This document shows, in pieces, positions 7,825 to 15,789 of a stretch of 26,785 bases of DNA. Both the position numbers and the translations under genes were made by a program. The DNA comes from Christensenella sp. UBA6345 (lineage in GTDB: Bacteria > Bacillota > Clostridia > Christensenellales > UBA1242). The stretch's first letter is position 1; each line of letters starts with the position of its first letter. The stretch lies in contig DJSB01000027.1 of assembly GCA_002437945.1 (NCBI GenBank), positions 25,368-52,152 on the forward strand, written 5' to 3'. The notes beneath the pieces were generated by a model that was given only the letters and a program-made list of their open reading frames with translations, made no database searches and was not told the DNA's origin.

Positions 7825-7836
7825 TATTGTACAATA
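7825..7836. promoter_or_regulatory. Perfect 12-bp palindrome upstream of the PHP gene
   Basis: TATTGTACAATA is a perfect inverted repeat 31 nt before the PHP start codon. A perfect TTGACA (7791-7796) lies upstream, but the best -10 at the right distance (GTTAAA/TTAAAA at about 7814-7820) is poor. A TACAAT at 7830-7835 inside the palindrome could be a -10 with a weak -35 (TTTATT 7808-7813). If so, a repressor bound here would cover the promoter. An operator role is inference. Confidence 0.35.
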
Positions 7837-7867
7837 ATTGTAAATTTTTAATTAAGGATTATAACTT

Positions 7868-8767
7868 ATGAAAAAATATGTAGATTTACATATGCACACT
7901 ACCAACTCTGATGGTGCTTGTGATATGAATGAACTTATAGAAAAGGCAAAAGAATTGGGATTAAAAGCAATATCAATTTCCGACCATGATACTACAAAAG
8001 GGTACAAGAATTATGATATTAATAATCGTGGTATTAAAATAATTAAAGGTGTTGAAATTGTAACCACTGCAGCACATTGTCCTGTTGAAGTATTGTGCTA
8101 TGGATATGATGAAGATAAAATGCAAGAATTTTTAAATCAGTATTCGCTTGATCATATGCAAGAGTCAAAGGCTAAAGTTGATAAGGAACTTGAAGTATTA
8201 AAGAATATGGGTTTTAATCTTAAACTTGATACAAACAATTATGACTATGATAGAGTGGGTGCTTGGTTGGTACGAGATATGTGGAACGAAATGATGTCTA
8301 TACCACAACTAAAATCTATATTGTACAATGAGAATCCTGATTTGCTTGAATCTGCAAAAATGTTTTTTAGAAAAGGTATGTGTAATATCCATTCTAGATT
8401 TTTTGTTGACTTAACTCAAGTTTATGTTACTATGCCACAATTAAGAATGTTCTGTGATGATAATAATACAATTATGATTCTTGCTCACCCTGGTGAGTAT
8501 TATGATAATATGGATATAGTACTAGACTATGCAAAAAACTATGTGGACGGCATAGAAACATTTCATCCAAGTATAGATAAAGTTTTGCATAAGAAATTAT
8601 CACAATTCTGTAAGCAATATAATTTGCTTGAAAGTGGTGGTAGTGATTATCATAATGATAAGCGTGGGAACTTAAATAGCGAAAAAGTGCCATATTCTAT
8701 ATATGCTAAACTTGAAAAGAAATTGGCTTCTATGCAGTCGCATAAGTCAAGACAAAATATTGTTTAA
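7868..8767 (+). CDS. PHP-domain metal-dependent phosphoesterase
   Basis: The 299-aa protein has the four PHP-type metal-binding blocks: DLHMHTTNSDG (Asp6, His8, His10), SISDHDT (Asp39-His40-Asp41), KGVEI (Glu63) with His70, then LAHPGEYYD, and a final GGSDYHNDKRG (about 257-267) with the last Asp/His pair. PHP enzymes of this size are cytosolic phosphoesterases or 5'-3' RNA/nucleotide phosphatases. The segment at about 85-195 is a helical insertion between the N-terminal blocks and the HPG block. ATG at 7868 has AAGGA at 7854-7858, 9 nt away. A strong terminator follows at 8830. It may be unrelated to the CHAT-like pair, since a possible promoter and a palindrome lie between them. The precise substrate is unknown. 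Confidence 0.85.
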   Translation: MKKYVDLHMHTTNSDGACDMNELIEKAKELGLKAISISDHDTTKGYKNYDINNRGIKIIKGVEIVTTAAHCPVEVLCYGYDEDKMQEFLNQYSLDHMQESKAKVDKELEVLKNMGFNLKLDTNNYDYDRVGAWLVRDMWNEMMSIPQLKSILYNENPDLLESAKMFFRKGMCNIHSRFFVDLTQVYVTMPQLRMFCDDNNTIMILAHPGEYYDNMDIVLDYAKNYVDGIETFHPSIDKVLHKKLSQFCKQYNLLESGGSDYHNDKRGNLNSEKVPYSIYAKLEKKLASMQSHKSRQNIV

Positions 8768-8829
8768 TATATAAATATATTATGTAATACAAATTTCTAT
8801 TATATTTAATTAGATATAAATGTTTTTTT

Positions 8830-8857
8830 AGTAGTGATGTATGTCACTACTTTTTTA
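8830..8857 (+). terminator. Rho-independent terminator after the PHP gene
   Basis: AGTAGTGA (8830-8837) pairs perfectly with TCACTACT (8844-8851) around TGTATG, followed by a T-run. A T-run on the 5' side as well gives no clear signal for reverse-strand termination. Confidence 0.88.
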
Positions 8858-9162
8858 TATGTTTTATTTTTTACTGGATTATGTATGTTATATAACATAA
8901 ATATTGTTCTGGTATTTATATTCAATCAAATGTAAACTCAATTACAGTAGAGATAAAAATGTGTTTGATAGTAATTATTTTTTTTCATTTAACTAGTATT
9001 TACATTGATTTAATGATGGCAAAATACACAAAAATGGAGTCAAGACACTCGTGGACAAGTTTTCATGACCACTCATTTTTTGTATATTTATGTAAGATTT
9101 ACCCCTAATATTTGGTTGTTTTGCATAAAAAATCATAAAAAACTACTATTTATTTATAAATA
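8858..9162. other. Gene-free stretch before the dcw cluster with one stem-loop
   Basis: No credible gene is seen here on either strand. A stem-loop covers about 9031-9083: AAAATG(G)A near 9031-9038 pairs with TCATTTT near 9073-9079, an inner GTGG (9051-9054) pairs with CCAC (9070-9073), and six T residues follow. A competing small hairpin (GAGT 9037-9040 with ACTC 9047-9050) shares the 5' part. It could be an attenuator-like terminator or a weak terminator for transcription entering from upstream. The rest is AT-rich without clear signals. Confidence 0.4.
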
Positions 9163-9190
9163 GGTGGTTAAAAGTGGTTGAAAGTGGTTA
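9163..9190 (+). promoter_or_regulatory. MraZ-box: three exact 10-bp direct repeats
   Basis: GTGGTT occurs at 9164-9169, 9174-9179 and 9184-9189, exactly 10 bp apart, with an AAA(A/G) context that makes each unit AAAGTGGTTN-like. A partial fourth unit, AAAGTG, is at 9195-9200. MraZ is known to bind short GTGG-containing direct repeats ahead of its own operon. Here the repeats overlap the -35 and spacer of the promoter, so MraZ binding would block it directly. Confidence 0.85.
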
Positions 9191-9206
9191 TAAAAAAGTG
9201 TATAAT
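9178..9206 (+). promoter_or_regulatory. mraZ operon promoter
   Basis: TTGAAA (9178-9183) and a perfect TATAAT (9201-9206) are 17 bp apart. The -35 falls between the second and third MraZ repeats. Transcription would start near 9213, 24 nt before mraZ. Confidence 0.85.
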
Positions 9207-9236
9207 CAAATTGTAAATCTCAAAAGGGGTAAGTAT

Positions 9237-9653
9237 ATGTTCTTCGGAGAGTATTCTCATGCTTTGGACGAGAAGGGTAGAATTAGAATTCCTTCAAAGT
9301 TAAAAGCAGGTTTAGGTGAATATGTTGCAACTAAAGGTGTAGATAACTGCATCTATATTTTTAGTAAACCATATTTTGAAACCGAGTTTTTAGAAAGTGT
9401 AAGTAAAGTTTCTGCTTATTCACTTAATGGGCAGAATGCTGTAAGAGCAATATTAAGTTCAACTTTCGAAATTGAAGAAGATAATCAAGGAAGATTTACA
9501 ATTCCTACAAGTTTAAAAGAATTCGCCGGAATTACCAAAAACGTTGTTTCTATAGGTGTGGGAAATCGTATTGAAATTTGGGACGAACAGGCTTGGAAAG
9601 AATATAATAACAAAACTAGTTTTGTAGATGCTATAAAAGACCTTAATAGTTAA
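9237..9653 (+). CDS. mraZ: MraZ, transcriptional regulator of the dcw cluster
   Basis: The 138-aa protein has two SpoVT/AbrB-like half-domains, each with the conserved (D/N)xxGRxxIP core: DEKGRIRIP near residues 14-22 and NQGRFTIP near 83-90. The first residues MFFGEYSHALD are typical. MraZ forms a ring-shaped oligomer that binds direct repeats at the head of the dcw operon and represses it. ATG at 9237 has AAAAGGGG at 9222-9229. An upstream in-frame GTG at 9174 would put 21 extra residues in the operator and is rejected. The rsmH start follows one base after the stop. Confidence 0.96.
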   Translation: MFFGEYSHALDEKGRIRIPSKLKAGLGEYVATKGVDNCIYIFSKPYFETEFLESVSKVSAYSLNGQNAVRAILSSTFEIEEDNQGRFTIPTSLKEFAGITKNVVSIGVGNRIEIWDEQAWKEYNNKTSFVDAIKDLNS

Positions 9654-9654
9654 T

Positions 9655-10599
9655 ATGGCAGATATAAACGAAGTTAATTTTGAACACACACCGGTTATGC
9701 TTAATGAGTGCATTGAAGGACTTAATATAAAACCAGATGGTATATATGTAGATGGTACTCTAGGTGGTGCTGGACATAGTAGCCATATAGTAGAAAAGTT
9801 AAGTACAGGCAGACTTATTGCAATAGATAAAGATGATACTGCACTTATGGTATCAAAAGAAAGATTAAGTAAGTACAATAATGTTACTTATGTAAAGTCT
9901 GACTTTAAGAATTTTAAAAATATTATTAACCAACTAGGGATTAGTGGTGTTGATGGTATTCTATTGGATTTAGGAGTATCTAGTTATCAGATTGACACTC
10001 CACAACGTGGTTTCTCTTATAGATACGATGGTGCTTTAGATATGCGTATGGATTATAGCCAAGGTATTACCGCTTATGATGTAGTCAATACATATAGTGA
10101 AAGCGACCTTGCCAGAATTATATATACATATGGTGAAGAAAGTTTTTCTAGAGCAATCGCTAAAAAGATAGTAGAAGTGCGTAAACAAAAGCCTATAGAA
10201 ACTACTATGGAACTAAAATCTATAATAGAACAATCTATACCAAGAAAATTCTGGGGACAAGGTAGTCCATGTAAAAAGACTTTTCAAGCCATTAGAATAG
10301 AAGTTAATGGTGAATTGGACGGACTAGATATAGCGATAAAAGATATGGTTGATGGACTTAATAAAGGTGGCAGACTTGCTATAATAACTTTCCATAGTCT
10401 TGAAGATCGAATAGTTAAAAATGTATTTAAGGAATTAAGTACTGATTGTATTTGTGATAAATCAATACCAGTATGTGTATGTCATCACAAAGCAAGTGTT
10501 AAATTAATCACAAGAAAACCCATTACCGCTACAAATATCGAATTAAAAGATAACAAACGTAGTTCAAGTGCAAAATTAAGAGTTATAGAAAAATTATAA
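9655..10599 (+). CDS. rsmH: 16S rRNA m4C1402 methyltransferase
   Basis: The 314-aa RsmH/MraW methylates N4 of C1402 in the 16S rRNA decoding site using S-adenosylmethionine. Visible marks are HTPVMLNE at the N-terminus, the SAM-binding VDGTLGGAGHSSHI (about 32-45), ILLDLGVSSYQID, the GFSYR segment and the late ITFHSLEDRIVKNVF (about 243-257). Length matches the family. The ATG starts one base after the mraZ stop and has no strong Shine-Dalgarno, consistent with translational coupling to mraZ. It is the second gene of the dcw cluster, as in most bacteria. Confidence 0.97.
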   Translation: MADINEVNFEHTPVMLNECIEGLNIKPDGIYVDGTLGGAGHSSHIVEKLSTGRLIAIDKDDTALMVSKERLSKYNNVTYVKSDFKNFKNIINQLGISGVDGILLDLGVSSYQIDTPQRGFSYRYDGALDMRMDYSQGITAYDVVNTYSESDLARIIYTYGEESFSRAIAKKIVEVRKQKPIETTMELKSIIEQSIPRKFWGQGSPCKKTFQAIRIEVNGELDGLDIAIKDMVDGLNKGGRLAIITFHSLEDRIVKNVFKELSTDCICDKSIPVCVCHHKASVKLITRKPITATNIELKDNKRSSSAKLRVIEKL

Positions 10600-10640
10600 C
10601 AGTGCAATAATCATTAAAATAGATAAAGGGGGTATTGAAT

Positions 10641-11222
10641 ATGGCAAGTTATAAACGAATAGTATTAACCGAACATGATAGCGCACCAGATGTTGCTGTG
10701 AAAAGTGATATTAAAAAACAACTTAACAAATTTGATACCACTTATACATCTAAAAAATTAAATGAATTATACAATGAATTTGATGCTATGGCTATTAACA
10801 ACGAAGTAGTTAATAACACAATAGTTAAAAATAATGCTGTTGATGTAGCAAAACCTTATGAAAAATTTAAAGTCATAGTATATTTAACAACAGCAATTAT
10901 AGTTACTGCTTTAATGTTGTTCTTGGCTATATACAATATTTTTGTAATAAAAGGCTTAAATGGTAACATACAATTATTACAAGATGATGTAGAAATTGCT
11001 CAAGCACAATATGATGCATTAAGACGTAATTATGGTGACTTAACAGATCAAGAGTTGCAAGAATTGATTAATGAAACTTTCAATAACGAGTATATCAAAT
11101 CTGACAACAAAGTTTCTGGTAGAGTCAATATATTAGATACCAAGACAGTAGGAGAAGAAAAATCTACTACTAACTGGTTTGACCAATTTTGTACATTCAT
11201 TAGTAACATTTTTGGGGGCTAA
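10641..11222 (+). CDS. ftsL: FtsL-like divisome membrane protein
   Basis: The 193-aa bitopic protein has a long basic/acidic cytoplasmic N-terminus (1-75), one membrane helix (about 77-103), and an outer segment beginning with a heptad-like coiled coil (about 107-140). This is the layout and genomic position of FtsL, which binds FtsQ/DivIB and FtsB/DivIC and recruits SpoVD/FtsI-FtsW. Sequence conservation in FtsL is poor, so the name rests mainly on topology and on lying between rsmH and the PBP gene. ATG at 10641 has AAAGGGGG at 10625-10632. The N-terminal cytoplasmic part is longer than in many FtsL proteins (total usually about 100-130 aa). Confidence 0.75.
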   Translation: MASYKRIVLTEHDSAPDVAVKSDIKKQLNKFDTTYTSKKLNELYNEFDAMAINNEVVNNTIVKNNAVDVAKPYEKFKVIVYLTTAIIVTALMLFLAIYNIFVIKGLNGNIQLLQDDVEIAQAQYDALRRNYGDLTDQELQELINETFNNEYIKSDNKVSGRVNILDTKTVGEEKSTTNWFDQFCTFISNIFGG

Positions 11223-11224
11223 TA

Positions 11225-13132
11225 TTGTATAACAATTCAATAGTTGGATTACAAAAGAGATTATTGGCAGTATTTCTGCTTATAATCTCTATTTTTTTTG
11301 CATTAATTATAAGATTATTTGTAGTTCAAATAGTCAAAAGTAAGTGGCTTCAGTCTAAAGCATCTAGTCAGTGGTTAAGAGATTTACCTATTAATGCCCA
11401 ACGTGGCAATATTCTAGATGTTAACGGATCAGTGTTGGCAGAAAGTTATTCAAGTTATGATGTATATGTAAGAGCAAGTATGGTTAATGAACCAGTAAAA
11501 GTCGCCATGCTATTGTCTAGTACTATTGGTCTAGATTATGATGATACATTTAAGAAAGTAACTAATACCACGGTTAGTGAATCACTTATTAAATTACAGT
11601 TGGAAGATAAATTGGCTAAAAAGATAATTGATGCTAATTTAAAAGGTGTTTTGTTAAGTGAAAATAATAAAAGACATTATCCATATGGTAATTTATTAAC
11701 ACAAGTATTAGGATTTACTACCATTGACAATTCGGGACAGGCAGGTATTGAATTATATGCAGATAAATATCTTCAAGGGGTAAAAGGATATGCTCTTGAA
11801 GAAAGTGATGTTAATGGTAGAAAAATTGATAATACTTTAAGTAAATACATACCAAGTGTGGCTGGTTGTAATGTTAAACTAACCATAGATGTCAATATTC
11901 AACAAATAGTAGAAAATGCACTTGATACTTTGTGTCAGGAACAAAAACCAAAAACTGCTACTGCTATAGTTATGAATCCCAATACAGGCGAAATAGTTGC
12001 TATGAGTAGTAAACCTAGTTTTGATTTAAACAATCCACCACGTGATGATGTGGGCTCTTTATTGAATCAAGTCAAAAATTTAAGTATTGTTGATGTGTAC
12101 GAACCAGGTTCAACTTTTAAAGTCCTTACTACTGCCACTGCTTTAGAAGAAAAAGTGACTACACCCAATGAAGGATTTTATGACTCAGGGTATCGTATAG
12201 TTGATGGCGAAAAAATCAAATGTTGGAAACTTATAGGTCATGGACAGCAAACTATGACTGATGGATTATGTAATAGTTGTAATAGTGTCTTTGTAGACCT
12301 AGCATTAAGATTGGGTACAGAAAAAATGTATTCATATTTTAAAAAGTACGGGTTTGGAGATACTTTAGGTGTGGACTTTTTAGGTGAAGCACAAGGTATA
12401 CTTATGAATAAAGAAAGGGTCAAAACTGTAGACCTAGCACGTATGGGATTCGGGCAGGCGGTGGCGGTAAGTCCTATTCAATTAATATCTGCGATATGTA
12501 GTGTGGTTAATGGTGGCAACTTATATCAACCATATTTTATAAGTGAAATTACTGATACTAATGGTAAATTAGTCAGCAAAACTACACCTAAAGTTATTAA
12601 TCGTACTATAAGTGAAAACACAAGTAGTACTATTAGAACTATGCTTGAAAGGGTAGTAACTAAAAGTAATGCTATTGAAGCCTTTATACCGGGACATCGT
12701 GTGAGTGGCAAAACAGGAACTAGTCAAAAATATGAGAATGGTAGAATAGTACAAAAATATGTTTCTTCATTTGTGGGAGCGTATCCAGCAGATAAACCTG
12801 ACTATGTCGTGCTAGTAATAGCCGATGAACCTAGTACAGGTAATTATTTTGGTAGTGTAGTAGCCACACCTTATGCAAAACTTATCTTTAAAGGTATAAT
12901 TGACTATAAACAATATGCACCATCAAGCGATGTAGAAAATCAAGAAAAAGAACTTGAACGTAATATAAAGATGCCCAATTTGATAGGGCTAAGTTTAACA
13001 GAAGCCATCAAAAAAGTAACATCTTTGGGACTTCAATACGAAATTATGGGTGAGAATGATAGAGTTGTTTCGCAGACTCCACCTGTAGATACATTTGTAT
13101 ATAAAAATGCTGTAGTAATTATCGGTACATAA
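11225..13132 (+). CDS. spoVD: Class B penicillin-binding protein (FtsI/SpoVD-like transpeptidase)
   Basis: The 635-aa protein has an N-terminal membrane anchor (about 12-36), a PBP-dimerisation domain starting with RGNILD, and a transpeptidase domain with all three motifs: S296-T-F-K299, S351-C-N353 and K496-T-G498. A single C-terminal PASTA domain (about 583-635) follows. The PASTA domain and the division cluster place it with SpoVD/PBP2-type septal enzymes; whether it serves vegetative division, sporulation or both cannot be read here. The start is TTG with GGGGG at 11214-11218 and begins two bases after the FtsL stop. It would pair with FtsW (17085). Confidence 0.93.
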   Translation: MYNNSIVGLQKRLLAVFLLIISIFFALIIRLFVVQIVKSKWLQSKASSQWLRDLPINAQRGNILDVNGSVLAESYSSYDVYVRASMVNEPVKVAMLLSSTIGLDYDDTFKKVTNTTVSESLIKLQLEDKLAKKIIDANLKGVLLSENNKRHYPYGNLLTQVLGFTTIDNSGQAGIELYADKYLQGVKGYALEESDVNGRKIDNTLSKYIPSVAGCNVKLTIDVNIQQIVENALDTLCQEQKPKTATAIVMNPNTGEIVAMSSKPSFDLNNPPRDDVGSLLNQVKNLSIVDVYEPGSTFKVLTTATALEEKVTTPNEGFYDSGYRIVDGEKIKCWKLIGHGQQTMTDGLCNSCNSVFVDLALRLGTEKMYSYFKKYGFGDTLGVDFLGEAQGILMNKERVKTVDLARMGFGQAVAVSPIQLISAICSVVNGGNLYQPYFISEITDTNGKLVSKTTPKVINRTISENTSSTIRTMLERVVTKSNAIEAFIPGHRVSGKTGTSQKYENGRIVQKYVSSFVGAYPADKPDYVVLVIADEPSTGNYFGSVVATPYAKLIFKGIIDYKQYAPSSDVENQEKELERNIKMPNLIGLSLTEAIKKVTSLGLQYEIMGENDRVVSQTPPVDTFVYKNAVVIIGT

Positions 13133-13197
13133 AACTTTTATACTACATAGTAGTGAGTAATGTTAATCTACAAGATTAATAAGTAATTATTAAGATA

Positions 13198-13235
13198 AAA
13201 ATGTAAAATCGTGTAGGTTTTGCATTTTATTTTTT
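13198..13235 (+). terminator. Terminator dividing the dcw cluster
   Basis: AAAATGTAAAA (13198-13208) pairs with TTTTGCATTTT (13218-13228), one T-G pair, loop of 9 nt, followed by a T-run (13230-13235). It separates mraZ-rsmH-ftsL-spoVD from murE onward. Confidence 0.75.
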
Positions 13236-13251
13236 GTCTAAATTTGTAAGG

Positions 13252-13281
13252 TTGTAAGTATATTATTTAGATATGTATTAT
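13252..13281 (+). promoter_or_regulatory. Probable murE promoter
   Basis: TTGTAA (13252-13257) and TATTAT (13276-13281) are 18 bp apart, after the terminator and 62 bp before murE. It would start the murE-mraY-murD-ftsW unit. Confidence 0.45.
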
Positions 13282-13343
13282 GATTAAAAAGATTAATTAA
13301 GTATTAACTATTTTCATAATATTAAAAATAAGGAAGGTATCAT

Positions 13344-14801
13344 ATGAAATTATCACAATTGCTGAAAAAATGTAATATTGATTATACCGAAAAAGATGTG
13401 GAAGTTCATGGAATAGTTTTTGATTCAAGAAAAGTAAAACGTAATGATATTTTTGTTGCGATTAAAGGAAGTTTAGATGGCAATGATTATGTATCACAAG
13501 CGGTAGATAATGGTGCATGCCTTATAATTAGTGAAGAGAATATTGATTGTAGTGTGCCTAAAGTAATAGTGGAAAATTCTAGAAAAATGTTAAGTCCATT
13601 GTCAAAGCATTTTTATGGTGATTGTTGCGATAAACTTAATATAATTATGGTTACGGGTACTAATGGTAAGACATCTATAACATATATTTTGCAAAGTATT
13701 TTATCAACTAGTGGGATTAATTGTGCAATTATGGGGACTAATGGAGTGCTTGTGGGTAATAGACAGTTATATTATGGACTTACTACTCCTGATCCAGTAG
13801 ATATGCATTATTATTTTAAAGTGCTTTATGATATGGGAGTTACTCACGTGATTATGGAAACTAGTGCTCATGCGATAGCACTACATAAACTAGATGGCAT
13901 AACTCCTAAAGCAATAATATATACCAATTTAACCAACGAACATCTTGATTATTTTCACACAATGCAAGAGTATTCACATACCAAGGTTGATTATATTAAT
14001 AGTTTGGACTGTATAAAAATAATTAATATTGACGATACATATTCAAGGTATATTGTAGGAGATGAAGTTGTTAGTTATGGATTGATTAATCCTAGCGATA
14101 CATTTGCCATTAATATTGAAAACTCAATTGCTGGGCTTAAATTTTGTGCCAATGTTATGGATAATATTATTAATATTTCTAGTAAATTGTGTGGACTTTA
14201 CAATGTCTATAACATTATGGCTAGCATTACTTGTGCAGTATGTTTAAATATAGACATACCAAGTATTGAAAAAGGTGTAAACAATTTATTAAATATACCT
14301 GGAAGATTTAATAAATATTTACTAGACCTTAACCGAATTGTTATAGTTGATTTTGCTCATACTCCAGATGGTTTTGAAAAGGTATTAAGCGAGATTAAAT
14401 CTTTTAGGTCAGGCCGAATAATAACTATATTTGGTTGTGTGGGGTATAGTGATAGTAATAAAAGAAAATTAATGGGCGAAATAGCATCTAAATATAGTGA
14501 TGAGATAATTTTGACTGTAGACAATATTAATTATCAAAATTTTAATATAGTTAACAAGGATATAAAAACTAATATTAATGTGCCAGTAAAAGAAATTTTT
14601 GATAGAAAAGTCGCTATAAAGTATGGCTTTGAACAGATGAAGGCTAATGATACTCTGGTTATCTTGGGTAAAGGGTGCGAGACCAGTAATTTGATTAACG
14701 GAGTTAAAGTGCCACATAATGACATTGAAGAAGTCGAACATAATATAGAAATACAATATAATGTGAAAAAAGGAGCAGGTATTGAAGACATCATTGTTTA
14801 G
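13344..14801 (+). CDS. murE: MurE-type UDP-N-acetylmuramyl-dipeptide ligase, third residue unclear
   Basis: The 485-aa Mur ligase adds the third stem-peptide residue to UDP-MurNAc-L-Ala-D-Glu using ATP. The N-terminal FDSRKVKRND(I)F block, the ATP-binding VTGTNGKTS (about 103-111), the central TSAHAI and NLTNEHLDYFHT blocks, and the late GKGCE (442-446, GKGHE in most) are all present. The specificity loop that reads DNPR in meso-diaminopimelate enzymes is DNIN here (393-396), so the amino acid cannot be assigned. ATG at 13344 has AAGGAAGG at 13330-13337. Its end overlaps mraY by 20 nt. murF, usually next, is missing. Confidence 0.93.
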   Translation: MKLSQLLKKCNIDYTEKDVEVHGIVFDSRKVKRNDIFVAIKGSLDGNDYVSQAVDNGACLIISEENIDCSVPKVIVENSRKMLSPLSKHFYGDCCDKLNIIMVTGTNGKTSITYILQSILSTSGINCAIMGTNGVLVGNRQLYYGLTTPDPVDMHYYFKVLYDMGVTHVIMETSAHAIALHKLDGITPKAIIYTNLTNEHLDYFHTMQEYSHTKVDYINSLDCIKIINIDDTYSRYIVGDEVVSYGLINPSDTFAINIENSIAGLKFCANVMDNIINISSKLCGLYNVYNIMASITCAVCLNIDIPSIEKGVNNLLNIPGRFNKYLLDLNRIVIVDFAHTPDGFEKVLSEIKSFRSGRIITIFGCVGYSDSNKRKLMGEIASKYSDEIILTVDNINYQNFNIVNKDIKTNINVPVKEIFDRKVAIKYGFEQMKANDTLVILGKGCETSNLINGVKVPHNDIEEVEHNIEIQYNVKKGAGIEDIIV

Positions 14802-15780
14802 TTTTTTAGTCGGGTTTGGGGTAAGTGTAATAATTGCTCCATTAATAATTAAACTTATTCAAAAATTAAAGGGTGGACAACCCATACTTAATTATGTTGA
14901 AGCACATATTAATAAGAGTGGAACTCCTACTATGGGTGGCATAATATTTTTGCTAGGTTCAATAGTTTCTTTTTTATGTTTTTCATTAAATAATAATACT
15001 TTGGCACTTATATGTTTAATGTGTTTATTGGGATATGGAACACTAGGGTTTTTAGATGATTTTATTAAAGTAAAGTTTAAACATAATTTAGGTCTAAAAG
15101 CCTATCAAAAAGTAATAGGACAAGTAGGTATTGCCGTACTTATGGGTGTATTTATATATCTTAATGTTTATTGTGGTGGTAAAGTCTTGATACCATTTAG
15201 CGATATTAAGTGGGATTTTGGATATTTTATAATACCTTTTGTTATATTTGTGTTTTTGGCAACTACCAATGCTGTCAATCTTACTGATGGGTTAGATGGA
15301 CTAGCAGGTGGTGTAAGTCTTATATTTTTAATCGGCTTTGTAGTAATATCTAATCATCTAGTTGGTAATATGGAGTATATAGGTGAAAACCCAGAGTATA
15401 TTCGTCAATTAAGAAATGTAATAACTCTTACTTGTGGGGTGGCGGGAAGTATACTTGCATTTTTGTGCTTTAATTCTCACCCTGCAAGAGTATTTATGGG
15501 AGATACAGGTTCACTTGCTTTAGGTGGATATATTGCTGCAATATGTTCGGTTACTGGTATGTATTTGTATTTACCTATACTAGGTCTTATGTTTGTGTTA
15601 AGTGCAGTAAGTGTAATATTGCAAGTTCTGTATTATAAAGCCACACATAAAAGAATTTTCCTTATGGCACCATTACATCATCATTTTGAGAAAAAAGGTT
15701 GTTATGAAACCAAGATTGTCGCCATATATATAATAATAACAATAATTGTAAGTGTGCTTTCTATAGCATTAACTATATAG
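14782..15780 (+). CDS. mraY: Phospho-N-acetylmuramoyl-pentapeptide transferase
   Basis: The 332-aa integral membrane enzyme transfers phospho-MurNAc-pentapeptide to undecaprenyl phosphate, making lipid I at the inner face of the membrane. Conserved blocks: SGTPTMGGI, LDDFIKV, NAVNLTDGLDGLAGG with the catalytic Asp, FMGDTGSLALGG, and the APLHHHFEKKG histidine box before the last helix. About ten hydrophobic segments are visible. The start is TTG at 14782, inside the end of murE, with AGGAG at 14771-14775 six nt away; this is stronger evidence than any nearby ATG. Confidence 0.96.
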   Translation: MKTSLFSFLVGFGVSVIIAPLIIKLIQKLKGGQPILNYVEAHINKSGTPTMGGIIFLLGSIVSFLCFSLNNNTLALICLMCLLGYGTLGFLDDFIKVKFKHNLGLKAYQKVIGQVGIAVLMGVFIYLNVYCGGKVLIPFSDIKWDFGYFIIPFVIFVFLATTNAVNLTDGLDGLAGGVSLIFLIGFVVISNHLVGNMEYIGENPEYIRQLRNVITLTCGVAGSILAFLCFNSHPARVFMGDTGSLALGGYIAAICSVTGMYLYLPILGLMFVLSAVSVILQVLYYKATHKRIFLMAPLHHHFEKKGCYETKIVAIYIIITIIVSVLSIALTI

Positions 15781-15789
15781 GGGTTATAT

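Noticed and set aside
9513..9878. Long minus-strand frame across mraZ/rsmH
   Set aside because: Fully covered by two certain genes on the plus strand and lacks a ribosome binding site.
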